Shown one piece after another: positions 1-13,125 of a stretch of 59,958 nucleotides of DNA. The position numbers and the translations under genes are program-made. Positions within the stretch are counted from its first letter, which is position 1; each line of letters starts with the position of its first letter. The stretch is from Chara braunii (Eukaryota > Streptophyta > Charophyceae > Charales > Characeae), in assembly GCA_003427395.1 (NCBI GenBank), contig BFEA01000464.1, forward strand, positions 1,182,182 through 1,242,139, given 5' to 3'. A model generated the notes under the pieces. The model made no database searches. It worked only from the letters and a program-made list of their open reading frames with translations, and had not been told where the DNA came from.

Positions 1-800
<800 letters not shown>

Positions 801-1974
801 ATTTGCCAAATACCCCCATAAGGTGAGATATATGCTATAATGTCCCTGAAAGATCAGGGCACATTGGAATGGTGCTTTGGCACGCATCTTTGTGTTATGC
901 CCCTGTCAGGCGGGTCCCCAAATTCATAATCTCAGCCTCCCTCTTTGGACCTTGGCCTTTTGCAATTACACCTTCGAAAGTTTGGCCACTACATTTGCAT
1001 TTTGCAAAGTTGGACATCGTCTGGGAGGGTTACATTGCAAAGATGGGATCCAACCGATGTCTTGGGTGTTTTGCAAAATGTTTTTGTCATCGTCCTTCGT
1101 CCCAGCGTAACTGCGCCAAATCCACTTGTATCCATAAATAGTGTAACCAAATCCGCATGCCCACAACTTTCTATGAGTTTGTATCGGCAGAGATAATTAC
1201 TTACGAAATCCTCGGTAAAAAAATGTTTAAATTCGTGATTCACAATATATGTGGGTCAACGAAACCTTCCATTGTTTGCCCCAAAACAATAGTTGTACTA
1301 AACATATTTCTTAAACTGATTTTATAGACCACGAGCACGAAACTCAAAACTCGGGTGGTTGCTCCTCATGTAATGACAACATAGTAGTCCAATATAATGC
1401 ATACCTCCCACTCCCTTTCAACTGTCAAATGAACGTTGAACATTAAGCACATATACTCAGCCTATAAATATCTAAATAAATACATGTTCAAGCCTCAAAG
1501 GCTCTTATTGGATAGTGGGAACTACACCCACAACAATTACCAAATCAAATTAAAAAATTATAAAAACTATTTCGACATGCGTGACATAGGGACAAATTAA
1601 GTTTGCAAGCAAATAATGAAATTTCATATAACATGACAATTTGTCAACTAAAATCAATCCGCCAACTTTCCATCCATCTACAAGGCGAGGAACCTATCTA
1701 GTTTGAAAAGGTGAGGAAAAAGAGCGAACAGAAAACAGTTCCCAACATATATAATCAACAATATGGATGGATTTGAATAAGGACATGGGAGCTTGCAAAT
1801 GATACACTTAACTTTTCATATGTGACTATTATATTATACATAGCAAAAAAAACAAAAACTCAAAAAAATAAAAATGGCAGGAACGTTATGAAACGTGTCA
1901 ATTCCTAAGGAAAATACAACCTCCGCATCATTTCACTTAGAGTTGCATCATTTCAATAAATAAGAACAATTCAG
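801..1974. other. AT-rich sequence, no gene seen
   Basis: Short overlapping frames on both strands only. No repeat or RNA motif was recognised. Confidence 0.6.
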
Positions 1975-2456
1975 AACACTATGTATCACATATTTCGTGA
2001 GGTTTCTGAATGCTTCTGTCTACTACACGGTGACAAAGAATACGATTAAGGTATGAATGCAGCATTAAACAATTACATAATCTTTCAAATTCGAAAGGTA
2101 TTTGTGATCCTTTCAACGTACAATCCTCTTACTGATCCTATTTCTCTGTAGTACAAGTATTTGGAACATAACAATCGAGAAAAATATATATCACATATTT
2201 CATTACGTTTCCCAATACTTTCATCTACTACACGTCGACAACGAATATGATTAAGGTATGAACACAGCAACAAACAATTACATGGCTTTTCAAATTTGTC
2301 GAGTATTTATGACGCTTTCAATGTACAATCCTCTTGTTGATCCAATTTTCCTGCTTTACNCAGCAACAAACAATTACATGGCTTTTCAAATTTGTCGAGT
2401 ATTTATGACGCTTTCAATGTACAATCCTCTTGTTGATCCAATTTTCCTGCTTTACA
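1975..2456. repeat. Diverged tandem repeat of about 210 bp with an exact 95-bp duplicate
   Basis: TATCACATATTTC, TCTACTACACG and ATTAAGGTATGAA recur about 210 bases apart. In addition 2,265-2,359 is identical to 2,361-2,455 with one N between, which looks like a gap-closure artefact. Confidence 0.85.
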
Positions 2457-4344
2457 ATCATTTGGAGGATATTTAAAAAAACTATGTTTAAAGAGTGTGT
2501 AATATAAAATCTAAAATTGTGTCCTGCAATCTTTGGCGCATTCGCACCTTTTGACATTGTTACAATATTATTTATAAATTACATGAGATATGGTCACTGT
2601 TGGATTATCGTTTGGTGAGTTGGAAGCTTTACATTATGATAATCAAATCCACATTCGTCTTCTTTTTCAATCCCAAGAACAAGCTTAGTTCTGCATAGAA
2701 AACAAATGTTCCTCTGTTGTACGCCTCGCAATATGTGCTCGTCGGAGTTAATGGAATCATCAAAAAACTTTCTTTCGTGTTTTTTCAGATGCTCCATTGG
2801 GACACGACAACTATTTTGCATCACGCATTTTTTTTTTCTAGTGTTCGATGCCATGATGGTTGCATTGCTTTTGCACTTGCATCTCGTGGAATTACCTCGC
2901 TTGTACTTCCCAAGGGTAGCAGCTCTCACCCAAGATTTCAAACCACTATTACAACAAATAATCATAAAATTTCCACAATTGCAAAACAAAGCGAATTTTC
3001 GACAGTCATTAAGCAAGTGAAACTCATAGTTCGGTACAAGGTTCCAATGGCAAAAGTCATGACATTTCTAACTCCGACCTTCCTTTCGGAGAATGAATCG
3101 TTTTTTTGATAAGTACAACTCCTACCAATTGTGAAATGAGGTAGTCAAGCTAATTAATCTTTGTTACATCCGTACTCATTAACTCGAGGAAAACATAAGG
3201 GTTCTTCTTCATGGGAATAATTTGATCGCCAACGAAACTGTTGGTTTCCTTCTTCCAATAGGTCATGAGCAGCATAAAACAATTGATCTAATTATTTCAC
3301 ATATCATTGAACTTCGACATGAAACCTCTACAAATTGACTCGTAACAACCTCCTTCAATAGACATTCTCAAATTTAATCGTATACTTGACCAACATGAGT
3401 TACCTCTCCAATCGGTTCATACTTTGTTGACGACATGATTGTCTTAAGTTGCTAACCATGTCAATGAAGTTTCACGATTTTATACAAGAGACTCAATATT
3501 ACCATCATTTCATAATACATCCTTGTCGGATAGGATATACCTTAAAAATGTTGCAATCACTTAAACTGTCTCAATTTCCACACCACAAACTTATAACTAA
3601 CCCCTTTGGTTGAGCTTATGAAATAAATCATCATTAATTTTCAACACTAACTAGGGCTACACATCATACGATATATATATATACATATGTATGTATATAT
3701 ATCGTCATATACATATATTTATATTGTTCGACAACATAACCACATGTCTAATGAATCATCTTGGTCCATACGACACCGAAGACAGTAACCCAGCAATCAG
3801 CGTCAAAGTCTGACCATAAAATTTTATTTTTGGTCTTGGACAACTCTTCATTGCAACGTCATATGTCTTGGTTTCCCCAATGATATCAGAGTTAAATTAC
3901 TTGACAACTCTTTGAGGACTAAAAGGTTTTGTGTAAAAGAATACTCTCATAAGTGCATCCGTATTTCTTGCAAACACTAATATGTCTCCATGTTTTTTCA
4001 CATGTTCCTTATTGCTGTACCTATTGCTGTTGTGATGACTTCCATTCTTATAAGAATTTCCCTCCCGACTCTAAGCCATGATATTGTAGTATGCATTATG
4101 TCTCATTAGGCTGATTATAATCACTGTGTATTTTCCATCATCATATTTCACATATAGTTGCTTCTCGTCGTCAACATTCGTTTGGACCAGCGCATACTAC
4201 CAAAGACCGCAATACTCATATTGACATACGGGTTTTCGATCAATATTATCACTAATTGGCAAAAGTTACGCAATTCTACAACCTTATCAACAGTTTAAAA
4301 AACAACATTCTTACTGCAAAAATTTCTAACAATCAAATTCCCCA
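2457..4344. other. AT-rich sequence with one cysteine-containing frame
   Basis: A minus-strand open frame at 2,594-3,016 has FCNCGNF, RCKCKSNA and NICFLCRTK, spacing faintly like zinc-binding pairs, but no family is recognised. No splice or start evidence supports it. Confidence 0.25.
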
Positions 4345-4803
4345 TCCTCCTCTCTAAAGCGTGTTTTTATTATTTTCTTTAATATCACTTTAATGCCAAT
4401 AAAATTCTAAAACTTCATGAAACACAAGGACCTTCAAAAATGCAACACGACTGCATTCCACCCACAATCAAATTGTCACCCTCATTAACCGCACATCCTC
4501 CTATTGTGCAATATATACTGCAAAACTGCAACATCTTCATCAACTAATTCAATCCCAGTCATTTGACCTCGTTGATCGGATTCAATCACAATCAACACAA
4601 AACAGCACAACATATCAAACATTTCTCACAATAACTTAGAACACTATTCTTCATGCTGCTTTCCAAAGCGTGTTTTTTCGGATGCATGAACGTCAGGTTG
4701 ATGCTAATAAAATTATCAAATTCAAGAAACACAAGAGAAACCTTCAACAATGCAGCAGAGTTGCATTCCTCGCCCATTCACATCATTGTCACCCTCACTA
4801 ACC
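4345..4803. repeat. Diverged duplicate pair, about 150 bp each
   Basis: AAAGCGTGTTTTT, AATAAAATT and GTCACCCTCA(T/C)TAACC occur in the same order at 4,345-4,490 and 4,650-4,803. Confidence 0.7.
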
Positions 4804-6012
4804 ACGTCGTCGTTCTATCACACAAAACATTTTCGAATCACGATCAACAATCAGCAGCATGACATCTCATTGCGCAAGTTCGACACACAACTCTAAACCC
4901 TTCCACATGACCCTCCCCAACCACTACCGCAACAATAATTTCACATCTTTCTGTACACCCAACAGACCTTGTAACTAACCACAAAACCTCAATCAATACC
5001 ACTTTCAACACTTTACTTATCAACATCTAAAAACCACCATACGAACAAATCTGACATTGTCAAAACAATATGACATCCCAAAACCACCATCCAGCTTCGC
5101 GCCTACACATTACTGTGTAAGTACCCCATACGAACAAATATGACACTGTCCAAATAATATGGCAACAGGCAAAACCAACACAATCCAACCCACCCACCAG
5201 CGTTGGCAGTCAACAAAATAGCTCACTAAATATCACTCAAAAACCAACCAATCAACATTCTGAAACCACCTCACACAATCAATCTTCACAACAACTGTCC
5301 AACAATACCCACCAGCCATGGAGCATTGTTCTCAACATTGCACAAGCGGTACACCTAATACTACGACAACACCCAATAACAACATTGTTCAATCGGCTGC
5401 AGAACATTCGATGCCTAACTCATGAAACCCTTCCACAGAACAACATTTGCTAACAGGACTAACAACTCCTCCGATGATTCTGCACAAGAAACCAACAAGT
5501 TCTCACTCGCTACATATGATATTTGTTACTATAAAACAAATGATCACGAGTAATGCGCACTTTTATATCCTTCCAAGATTTTGCAGTTTTAGTCGATATT
5601 TGTGGAGTTGATTATCCTTCTATAAAAGATAAATTCGAAGTGGTGTATAACTTATGAGTATTCAGTATGACTCACATCTTCGTGTGCATACACGTGTAGA
5701 TGAAATACTCCCATGTGTTTGGTGGTCAAAATGTTTCCGACAACTGATTGGTGGTAACGAGATATGTTTGGTGTTATCCAACCATCCTCCTGCAGCTCAT
5801 CCAACATATGAACCAGATGAACTTTGGCCTTTCTAACCCGTGTATGTCGAGAAAGGTAATTATCTGGCCCATTACACAAATTGTGCATCCTCCTATGTGG
5901 TTAGACGATGCCAGAACAGTAATCTTGAAACATGAGATCTCACATCTCCTGTGCTCATGGATCCGTATCATTCAAGAATATAACGAAACCCGCATTCTTT
6001 GGCGACTTTTTT
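4804..6012. other. AT-rich sequence, no gene seen
   Basis: CATACGAACAAAT(A/C)TGACA occurs twice at about 5,039 and 5,128, showing a small duplication. Nothing else is recognised. Confidence 0.55.
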
Positions 6013-6207
6013 TGATTACTTCTATAACAACATGCAATGCAAGTTAGGTGAGTATATGTGGAAACATCATGGAATGCACATTAGGTGAGTATATGTGGAA
6101 ACATTCCCTCATACAAAGGGAGGTCAAGTGATTCTCTTTGATTACTTCTATAACAACATGCAATGCACGCTAGGTGAGTATATGTGGAAACATTCCCTCT
6201 TACAAAG
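6013..6207. repeat. Tandem repeat with GGTGAGTATATGTGGAAACA, three copies
   Basis: GATTACTTCTATAACAACAT precedes the first and third copies; the middle copy lacks it. Confidence 0.85.
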
Positions 6208-6459
6208 TAACGCTAAACACAAATTCCAATTGAAACTACAAGATGTTCCAATACTATTAACAACTGAGATGAATATTACAAAGACTTTTAACCACAATTG
6301 TTCCAAGCTTTCCAGCTTCTCGAAGTGATACTACAAGATGAATATGCCGCACCGCAGCAATGGAAGATCTGCCACTTTGTACCCCTCGAGTTCTACAGGT
6401 ATGCAAGAATGAAAACATAGGTGCTCATCAGTGAAAACAACGGACCACATCAACACCCT

Positions 6460-7053
6460 ATGCTAATTTTGTGGACAACGTTCTCCTGTTGCAACATAAG
6501 GCATGGACCCAGTGTGGGTGTTACCATGCATACATTCAAATGGTTGATTTCACAAACCCTCTGTTGCAGCGCCTTCAACCACAGCTCTCAATCTGACAAA
6601 CCAAGTGCTATAGGGGCTTCAAATGCAACTCTGCAAACCAAGACAACCACTAAAGATTTCTTCCACGACTTATCACACCTACCAAAACCACTCCACATTG
6701 CCTGTAGTTACCGTCGCGCCACCGTCATTTCCACTTCTGCCCACCACTCCATCGGATATCGTTTCATTATCTTCATCTACAAGAACACATCCTTCACAAT
6801 CCTAGACCCTATCTTCACGAGGACCTATCAAATCCCTGTCTATTTTCTCCACCGCAGAAGCTGCCATAGGATCCACAAAACTTTCGCTCTGCTGCGGATG
6901 ACGAAGAACGACGTCAACGATTGGAGTACACTGGAATCAGCAACATCCCTCTGCATACGCCAGGCCGCGACTACATATCGGTCCGCGACACATTACGTTC
7001 GGTGCACCAAATTACTTCAGGAGGCAATACTTCTCAGCTATGCAATTATCTGA
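6460..7053 (+). other. Open frame of 197 codons, unrecognised
   Basis: This is the longest stop-free frame in the AT-rich left part that begins with an ATG. It has no recognisable domain, signal or biased codon pattern. It may be chance or part of a decayed element. Confidence 0.2.
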
Positions 7054-8192
7054 CTGTAACAAAATCACGTTTATCGGCATATCAGAACGACATCAAGGAA
7101 CACTACATAACAGACCACCTTCCTCTGCAATGTTATATTTGCTAGCATGACATCGTTCACATCTCATACTTTAAACCGCACTTCTGAACGTGACTTCTGC
7201 GCTACATTGTTGTTTGAGCTCATTATGTGCACGTGGACAGAAAGTTGTTTGGTCTACTTCGTTCGCAGCAAATGTTACTCAAAGGCTAAAACTTATCAAC
7301 CATGGTTTCCCCAAACGTACGTACACCTCAGAAACAATTCCTACCAGTGTGCAACATGTCGTTTGCGTTTTTAGCGATGCACGTCTTGTTCTCAAAACAA
7401 TGTTTTGCATTGTTGGTTACGAGGCCTAACGAATGGAGGCTGCACCTTCAGTACAACCATCCCTGGGAGAAGATCATGGGCCTTCACAGGTGTATGTGTG
7501 TGGGTTGTGTGCCGTGAAAGAGTGCTTGCAATAAACACCATTGTTACTCCATGCGTGTGGAGGATCGAAAATCAGGCTACTGGCAAAATGCTCGGTCTTT
7601 GGGTTAGCCCCCGACCTCCCCCCTCACATCTTTCAACCAGAAGCCTCGACATACTGCCAAACACCTTTGTTTACGTAGGAGGGCGATACTCAAGCACCTA
7701 TGCCTTCAGGGAACCCACATAGTGCATGAGCATTGGCCGTGTACATCTTCACCAACAACTCCAAAGCGCTTCGATATTTTGACTCCAACGTACGTAGAAT
7801 TTCTCATCCGTCCACCTTTTTCACTATGATTTTCCCACTCCGCCATACTATGAAACTGTATGAGCACGCGCAAGCGCAAGCACTCCAAAATATCTACAAG
7901 ACTATATTTCTAAGCTACCAGTTGTCCGATGGCCGGTTGTCCTTGCCGGACATCCTCTGTGTTGTCCGCGATCCCAGGCAGCTCATTTTTCCCAAATCTG
8001 GAAAGCAAATTAAAAAAAAAAGGTTAGGAAGGCCGCACACCACCAGGGGACCCCCCAAAACAATTTTGAGGCCTTTCAGAGCAAAAAAAAAAAAAAATGG
8101 AAAAAGGTGCTGGGGGTGGGAAGGTGTTGTGCAAGGCCCGCTGCTGCAGCCGCTTCATGTTTCTATACACACACACACACACTATCTACACA

Positions 8193-8227
<35 letters not shown>

Positions 8228-8960
8228 CACACACACACTCTATCTCTTCTACACAGGTTAGTACCGGACGGAGAGAGAGAGAGAGAGAGTTCTTCTTCCT
8301 CCTCTTCTAAGTCCACCATCTCTCCCTCACCCTCTCACTACCTGACTTCTCAGTATCTGCAGACTACGAGAGGGAGAGATGTTGATGACATTGGGATACA
8401 GACTCGACTTTGGGATAGAGACAATGACGAGGGACTATTTGGGATCGATTCCAGAGACACGTGTGACAACATTCCCATCTTCTCCCTCATCTTCGTCTAA
8501 TCCCCCTCCTCTTCGTCTGTGGATGATTGGGGCTGGCGCGTTCTTCCTGTGTGAGCGCCAGGCCCCCTTCACAACTTGTAATAATGATGAATCGATGATG
8601 TATGTTTAGTATGAATTGCAACATTGATTGGGCTGATCATTGGCCTCGTACCATTCCGCTGCGCTATCTTGTACCATGTGAGGGAGGTCGGTCCTTGTTC
8701 TGGTTTGCACCATTACGGTATTCAACAGTTTGGTATCTCCTCCTCCTCTCAGATGTGTGAAGTATGATGGGATGTCGTGTCAGTCCCGGTCAGGTCGGGA
8801 CTTATATCCAAGTCTTCCACTACGCAACACAGTGCCATTTTGTATGTATGAAGATGTACACTGCTTGTTGAGATTCCACTAACACTGCATTGTCCATTCA
8901 GTACTTTTCACCGCCTTGCAGATTCTTGGCTGTACATACATTGCCCAACTGGGCATGTAT

Positions 8961-8996
<36 letters not shown>

Positions 8997-9087
8997 GTTC
9001 TAATTTTTTTCAGATTTTTTTGATTTTTTTCCGGATTTTTTATTTTGCTTTTTCCTTTACTTTTTTCCTAGGACCTTCGCTGCTCCT
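7054..9087. other. No gene recognised; CA microsatellites
   Basis: (CA)n at 8,167-8,240 and 8,966-8,994 and (GA)n at 8,271-8,289. Frames through these are low complexity. Confidence 0.6.
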
Positions 9088-9095
9088 TGCGCGCC

Positions 9096-9133
9096 CGGGC
9101 CGTCCGGGGAAATAGGGTGACCCGGACGGCCCG
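9096..9133. repeat. GC-rich hairpin, 13-bp perfect arms
   Basis: CGGGCCGTCCGGG and CCCGGACGGCCCG flank a 12-base loop. It belongs to the repeat also seen at 54.9 kb. Confidence 0.85.
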
Positions 9134-11666
9134 GCTGGTAGCCTAGCTTATTCATTTCCGGGAAAAACAAGTATTCCCGCATCCCTTCAAAACCTCGCTT
9201 AAGTCCTTTTGAGTGCGGTATTGAGCGGAGCTCAAAACTTTGAGCTCCCACCTCATGCTACATCAGTGTGCACTAACACTGCCAACCTACGTACTGTTTT
9301 TCATCCGTCCGGATTTTTTACTCGTACATGTTGAACCGCTCTTCGGGTTTTGCACGTCTTCATGAAATGAAAACAGGTGTGCATCTTCAAGGTACGTACT
9401 CTTTACTGCTCACATGCAGGGCTCTTCTTGATCTTTTTTTTTTTGGTGAGGACCCAGGGGGAGTCACCTCAGGATGGGACCATTGTACCATGACCGATGC
9501 TAATGCTCTCAGATCGCAAATCGCAAAGTCCTGATCTGCACCAACCCTCACCGGACCGGATTAATCAGAATGTCTTCGTGCAGACACTACCCTAACTCTC
9601 ATGCTAAACAACCAGCATATGTCCTCCGCCTTGCAGCAAAATAACTTGTCGCCAAAAAGAAGTAAAAGGCGGGATCAGGGGAAGGGTCGGGGCGTGATTG
9701 CAGTTGAATACACTTTTTGGAGTGCTCCGTGCAAGTCTGCCCTCAGCGAGTACTTTCGCAGAACGAAGAACACAGGGACCACGACTGTCAGACAAGCTTT
9801 GACCATGAAAGTGGTTGGATGCATTTCAACGGCGCTAAAAGGAGAAAAAAAGCAAAAGGAGAAAGAAAGAGAAAACAGCAACGTTTCCCTCTCCCCGTAA
9901 TACTGGTCAGATGCATTCTAAAATGTGATCTTGAGCATACCCTCCACGGCGTCCTTCCACGACACCATTGATCTCTGGCATGTTTATTATTTCTTTTTTT
10001 TTCTTTTTTTTTTTTCTTTTTTTTCCCTTCAGGTAGACCTCTGGCTCCAGTGCCGCTTCCGAAATTCCCACTGTAGGTACCCTCACGCAGAAGGCTCCGA
10101 AAATATCGGCGCGCAGTGGGCAGTTAGCTTCAGGATTTTAGGTGCGGGTGTACTGCTGTGGCTTAAGCCACCAGTCCACCCGACGTTAGAAAACTGGGTG
10201 GAACGAGAGCACACGGTAATGAGGGCTACCAGTAGGATTGTGTACCGGCTTAGTGGCAAAAATGGAAATTGCATAGAATCACTGCCGCAATTTATTTCGC
10301 CGTCAAAACAATTTTTTTCTTTTTTTGATATTTTTCCTCAAAAGATCACGACCAAATCTGTTAGGACGCCAATTTTCAGAAGTTGTTCTGCCTTCGGTCT
10401 GAGCAGAAAGAGTCCCTGAAGTTAGGGCACATTTCCGTTGGCCAATGGGGGCGGGGGAGGCAAATATGGAAAATGCACCGATTCCACACAGCAATTATTT
10501 CACTATCTAAACACTGGTCTTTTTTTTTTTTTTTCTTTTTTTTTTTTGCTGAAAAGATCTACCTAATTTACCGAACGGTCCGAATCCCAAATTTTCAGAT
10601 TTCTTTGTGCATTATGCAGACCGTGAAAAATCCCCGAAGTTAGTACTCAAATGTGCTGCTGGACCCGCTGGTTGCCTGTTGGTCGGCGCCTCCCTGCCAA
10701 ATGTGCCCCGTACTCGCCGGAAAGCTCATTTTGGGCCGGCAGGGGTACTCGTGGTTTAAGAACAACGCGGGCACAGTCATCCCCCATCAGTGCCTCATCC
10801 CGCAGACTCTATGAGCAGCTAACTGCCCTTCCACTAAGATGCAATATCCCACCCTGCCCTATCCTAAGCATGATGCATTCCTACCATAGTTGCGGGGCAC
10901 CTCGGTGTGCGGATTTGCGCACGAATTGCGCACCACACGCAGCGCATCGCACAGCGCACCAAAGCGCAGCGCACTTGAAAAATTAGGTCAAAAAAAAAAA
11001 AAAATCCGCAGGCCCTCCCCCCAAAAGTTTCAGAATAGAGGCACAAAATTGGGATCATTTCAACTTTTGTTTTAGGCGGGGTATGAAAGCTGTCCTTCCC
11101 GCTGCCTTCTGCAAATCCCACACAGTAGTGGGGTAAGTTCGCAAGAAGGGGTAGTCGCCTACTAACGACCTCCCCCGCGAAATTTCGCAGAATTCACAAA
11201 TTACATGTTCCATTGCCAGCAGACCACCAATATATGCTGAAGATTGGCGTTCAGGTCCCCATGTCGGCAGTGATGGGTCAGGATGAAGATGCCCGTTGCT
11301 CTCTCGTTTTTTTGTTTTTGTTTTCTTACAAATAAGTGGGGATGCACAAAAGACATAGCATATGGCGGTGTATGGTTCCATGTTTTCGCAGAAGATTCAT
11401 TCTACTAATATTATATACATTTGGTGAGTGGTGGAGGAGGCCCTGAGAATCACACGAACAGGGTCGACCTGAATTGGTGACCCATAACTGCCGAGCTACA
11501 GCCCTGTACTCGAATCCACAGCATATATTGGTGGTCTGCCCACATCTCTCCCATACGTGACGAGGTCATCCTTCTCATTGAAGCTGGCCCTCAATGGCTC
11601 CACATTATTGTAGGAGCCATTCGACGTACCTTCAGGTGGCCTGAATTGACGTGAAGGGGACCTTTT

Positions 11667-11703
<37 letters not shown>

Positions 11704-11826
11704 GCCTTTTTTTTTATCACGGACAGGACGCAACTCCCTCAGCACAGTTCGCGTGCTGTCGTTCCAGCGCACAGCGCAGTTTCGACAGTAACTTACAGAG
11801 GGTCCAAATGACCACACACAGGTATT
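9134..11826. other. No gene recognised
   Basis: Poly-T and poly-A tracts at 9,990-10,024, 10,518-10,548 and 10,988-11,004 and (TC)n at 11,671-11,700. A partial CACTAC-family MITE interior lies near 11,360-11,440. No conserved protein. Confidence 0.55.
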
Positions 11827-12225
11827 GACAGTTTCGACAGTTCTGGCACTTGTATGGTTATCGACAGTCCGGCCAGTTTTTCGGTCATCAACGGTCTAGG
11901 CAGTAAACCCTCCCCCTCTAGTCTACCCTAACCATGGCACCCCCACGGACAACAGTTCTGGCACTTTTGTGGTTATCGACAGTCTGGCCAGTTTTTCGGT
12001 TATTGACAGTCTAGGGAGTAAACCCTCCCCCTTCAATCTACCCTAACCATGACACCCCCACGGACTAGTACATACCGGCGAGACTGACCGGTAGGACGGT
12101 CCAAGCGGCCACACACAGGTAATTACGGTGTTGACAGCTTTGGCAGTTTTGTGGTTATCGAAAGTCTGGCCAGTTTTCCGGCTATCGACAGTCTAGGCAG
12201 TAAAACCTCCCCTTTTAATCTATAT
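11827..12225. repeat. About 115-bp tandem array, 2-3 copies
   Basis: GTGGTTATCGACAGTC(T/C)GGCC, TCTAGGCAGTAAACCCTCCC and CTACCCTAACCATG recur in order at about 11,840, 11,955 and 12,143. The third copy is diverged and follows an 80-base interruption. Confidence 0.88.
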
Positions 12226-12607
12226 GCCCTAACCTATCCTCACCGCCGCCCTACCCCTTCCCCCCTCACCGATGGGGGAGCCAAGATAAGATCTTGATCC
12301 TCAGACCCCCTAAGACCAAGCACTCGAGCAGCCCTCCCTATTGGCCCCTATCCAGCATACTACGGCCATTGACCTACACCCCTTGGCAGCGCGCAGGCAG
12401 TTTCTATATAAATCTTAACCATGCATCGTCCCAAGGGGGGTTGTTTCATTCCCCCCCCCCCTTACGCCAGCCTTCTTCAGATATCCTCCTTCAATTCATC
12501 TACCCCACATAACTAAGATTTAGTTCTAATTCCGTTCATCTGATTACATTTGGATTTCTACTTGGGCCAATACGTATGGCACTCGCTCGTTCTTTTCTTT
12601 GAGACCC

Positions 12608-12663
12608 TGAACCGGATCCCAATCAAATCAAAGATGAACCGGATCCCAATCAAATCAAAGATG
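12608..12663. repeat. 27-bp unit in tandem, two copies
   Basis: TGAACCGGATCCCAATCAAA, continuing TCAAAGA, occurs twice. Confidence 0.93.
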
Positions 12664-12710
12664 CCCTGGTCTTGTCAACATCTTCCAGAGCATTGCACAC
12701 CGCATGTTAG

Positions 12711-13125
12711 CCTTCGGTGAGTGGTGCAACAACAGCCTAACCAAATCAGTCACCAGCCACATCAGGACAGATTGACTACGGAGTGCTGGTGTGTTCGTTT
12801 GCACTCCCAACGCGAACATTAATCTCAGACCCTTTCAAGTTACTCACTCATGCCCTGTGCTGGCCTTCGGTGAGTGGTGCAACAACAGCCTAACCAAATA
12901 AGTCGCCAGGCACATCAGGACGCATTGACTACGGAGCATTGACTACGGAGCGCTGGTGTGTTCGTTTGCACTCTCAACGCTAGCATTAACCTCAGCACCC
13001 TTTCAAGTTAAGCGTCAGGACGAATCGACTACAGAGCTCCCGTGTTCATTTGCACTCCCGACGCACTCCCAACGCTAGGATTAATCTCAGCACCCTTTCA
13101 AGTTGCTCATGTCCTGTGCTCCACT
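12711..13125. repeat. 152-bp tandem array, nearly three copies
   Basis: CCTTCGGTGAGTGGTGCAAC starts copies at 12,711 and 12,863. A shortened third copy ends with CACCCTTTCAAGTTGCTCAT. An extra short duplication (GATTGACTACGGAG-type) sits in copy two. Confidence 0.9.

Noticed and set aside
8107-8310. Frames with Thr-His repeats
   Set aside because: They are translations of the CA microsatellite.
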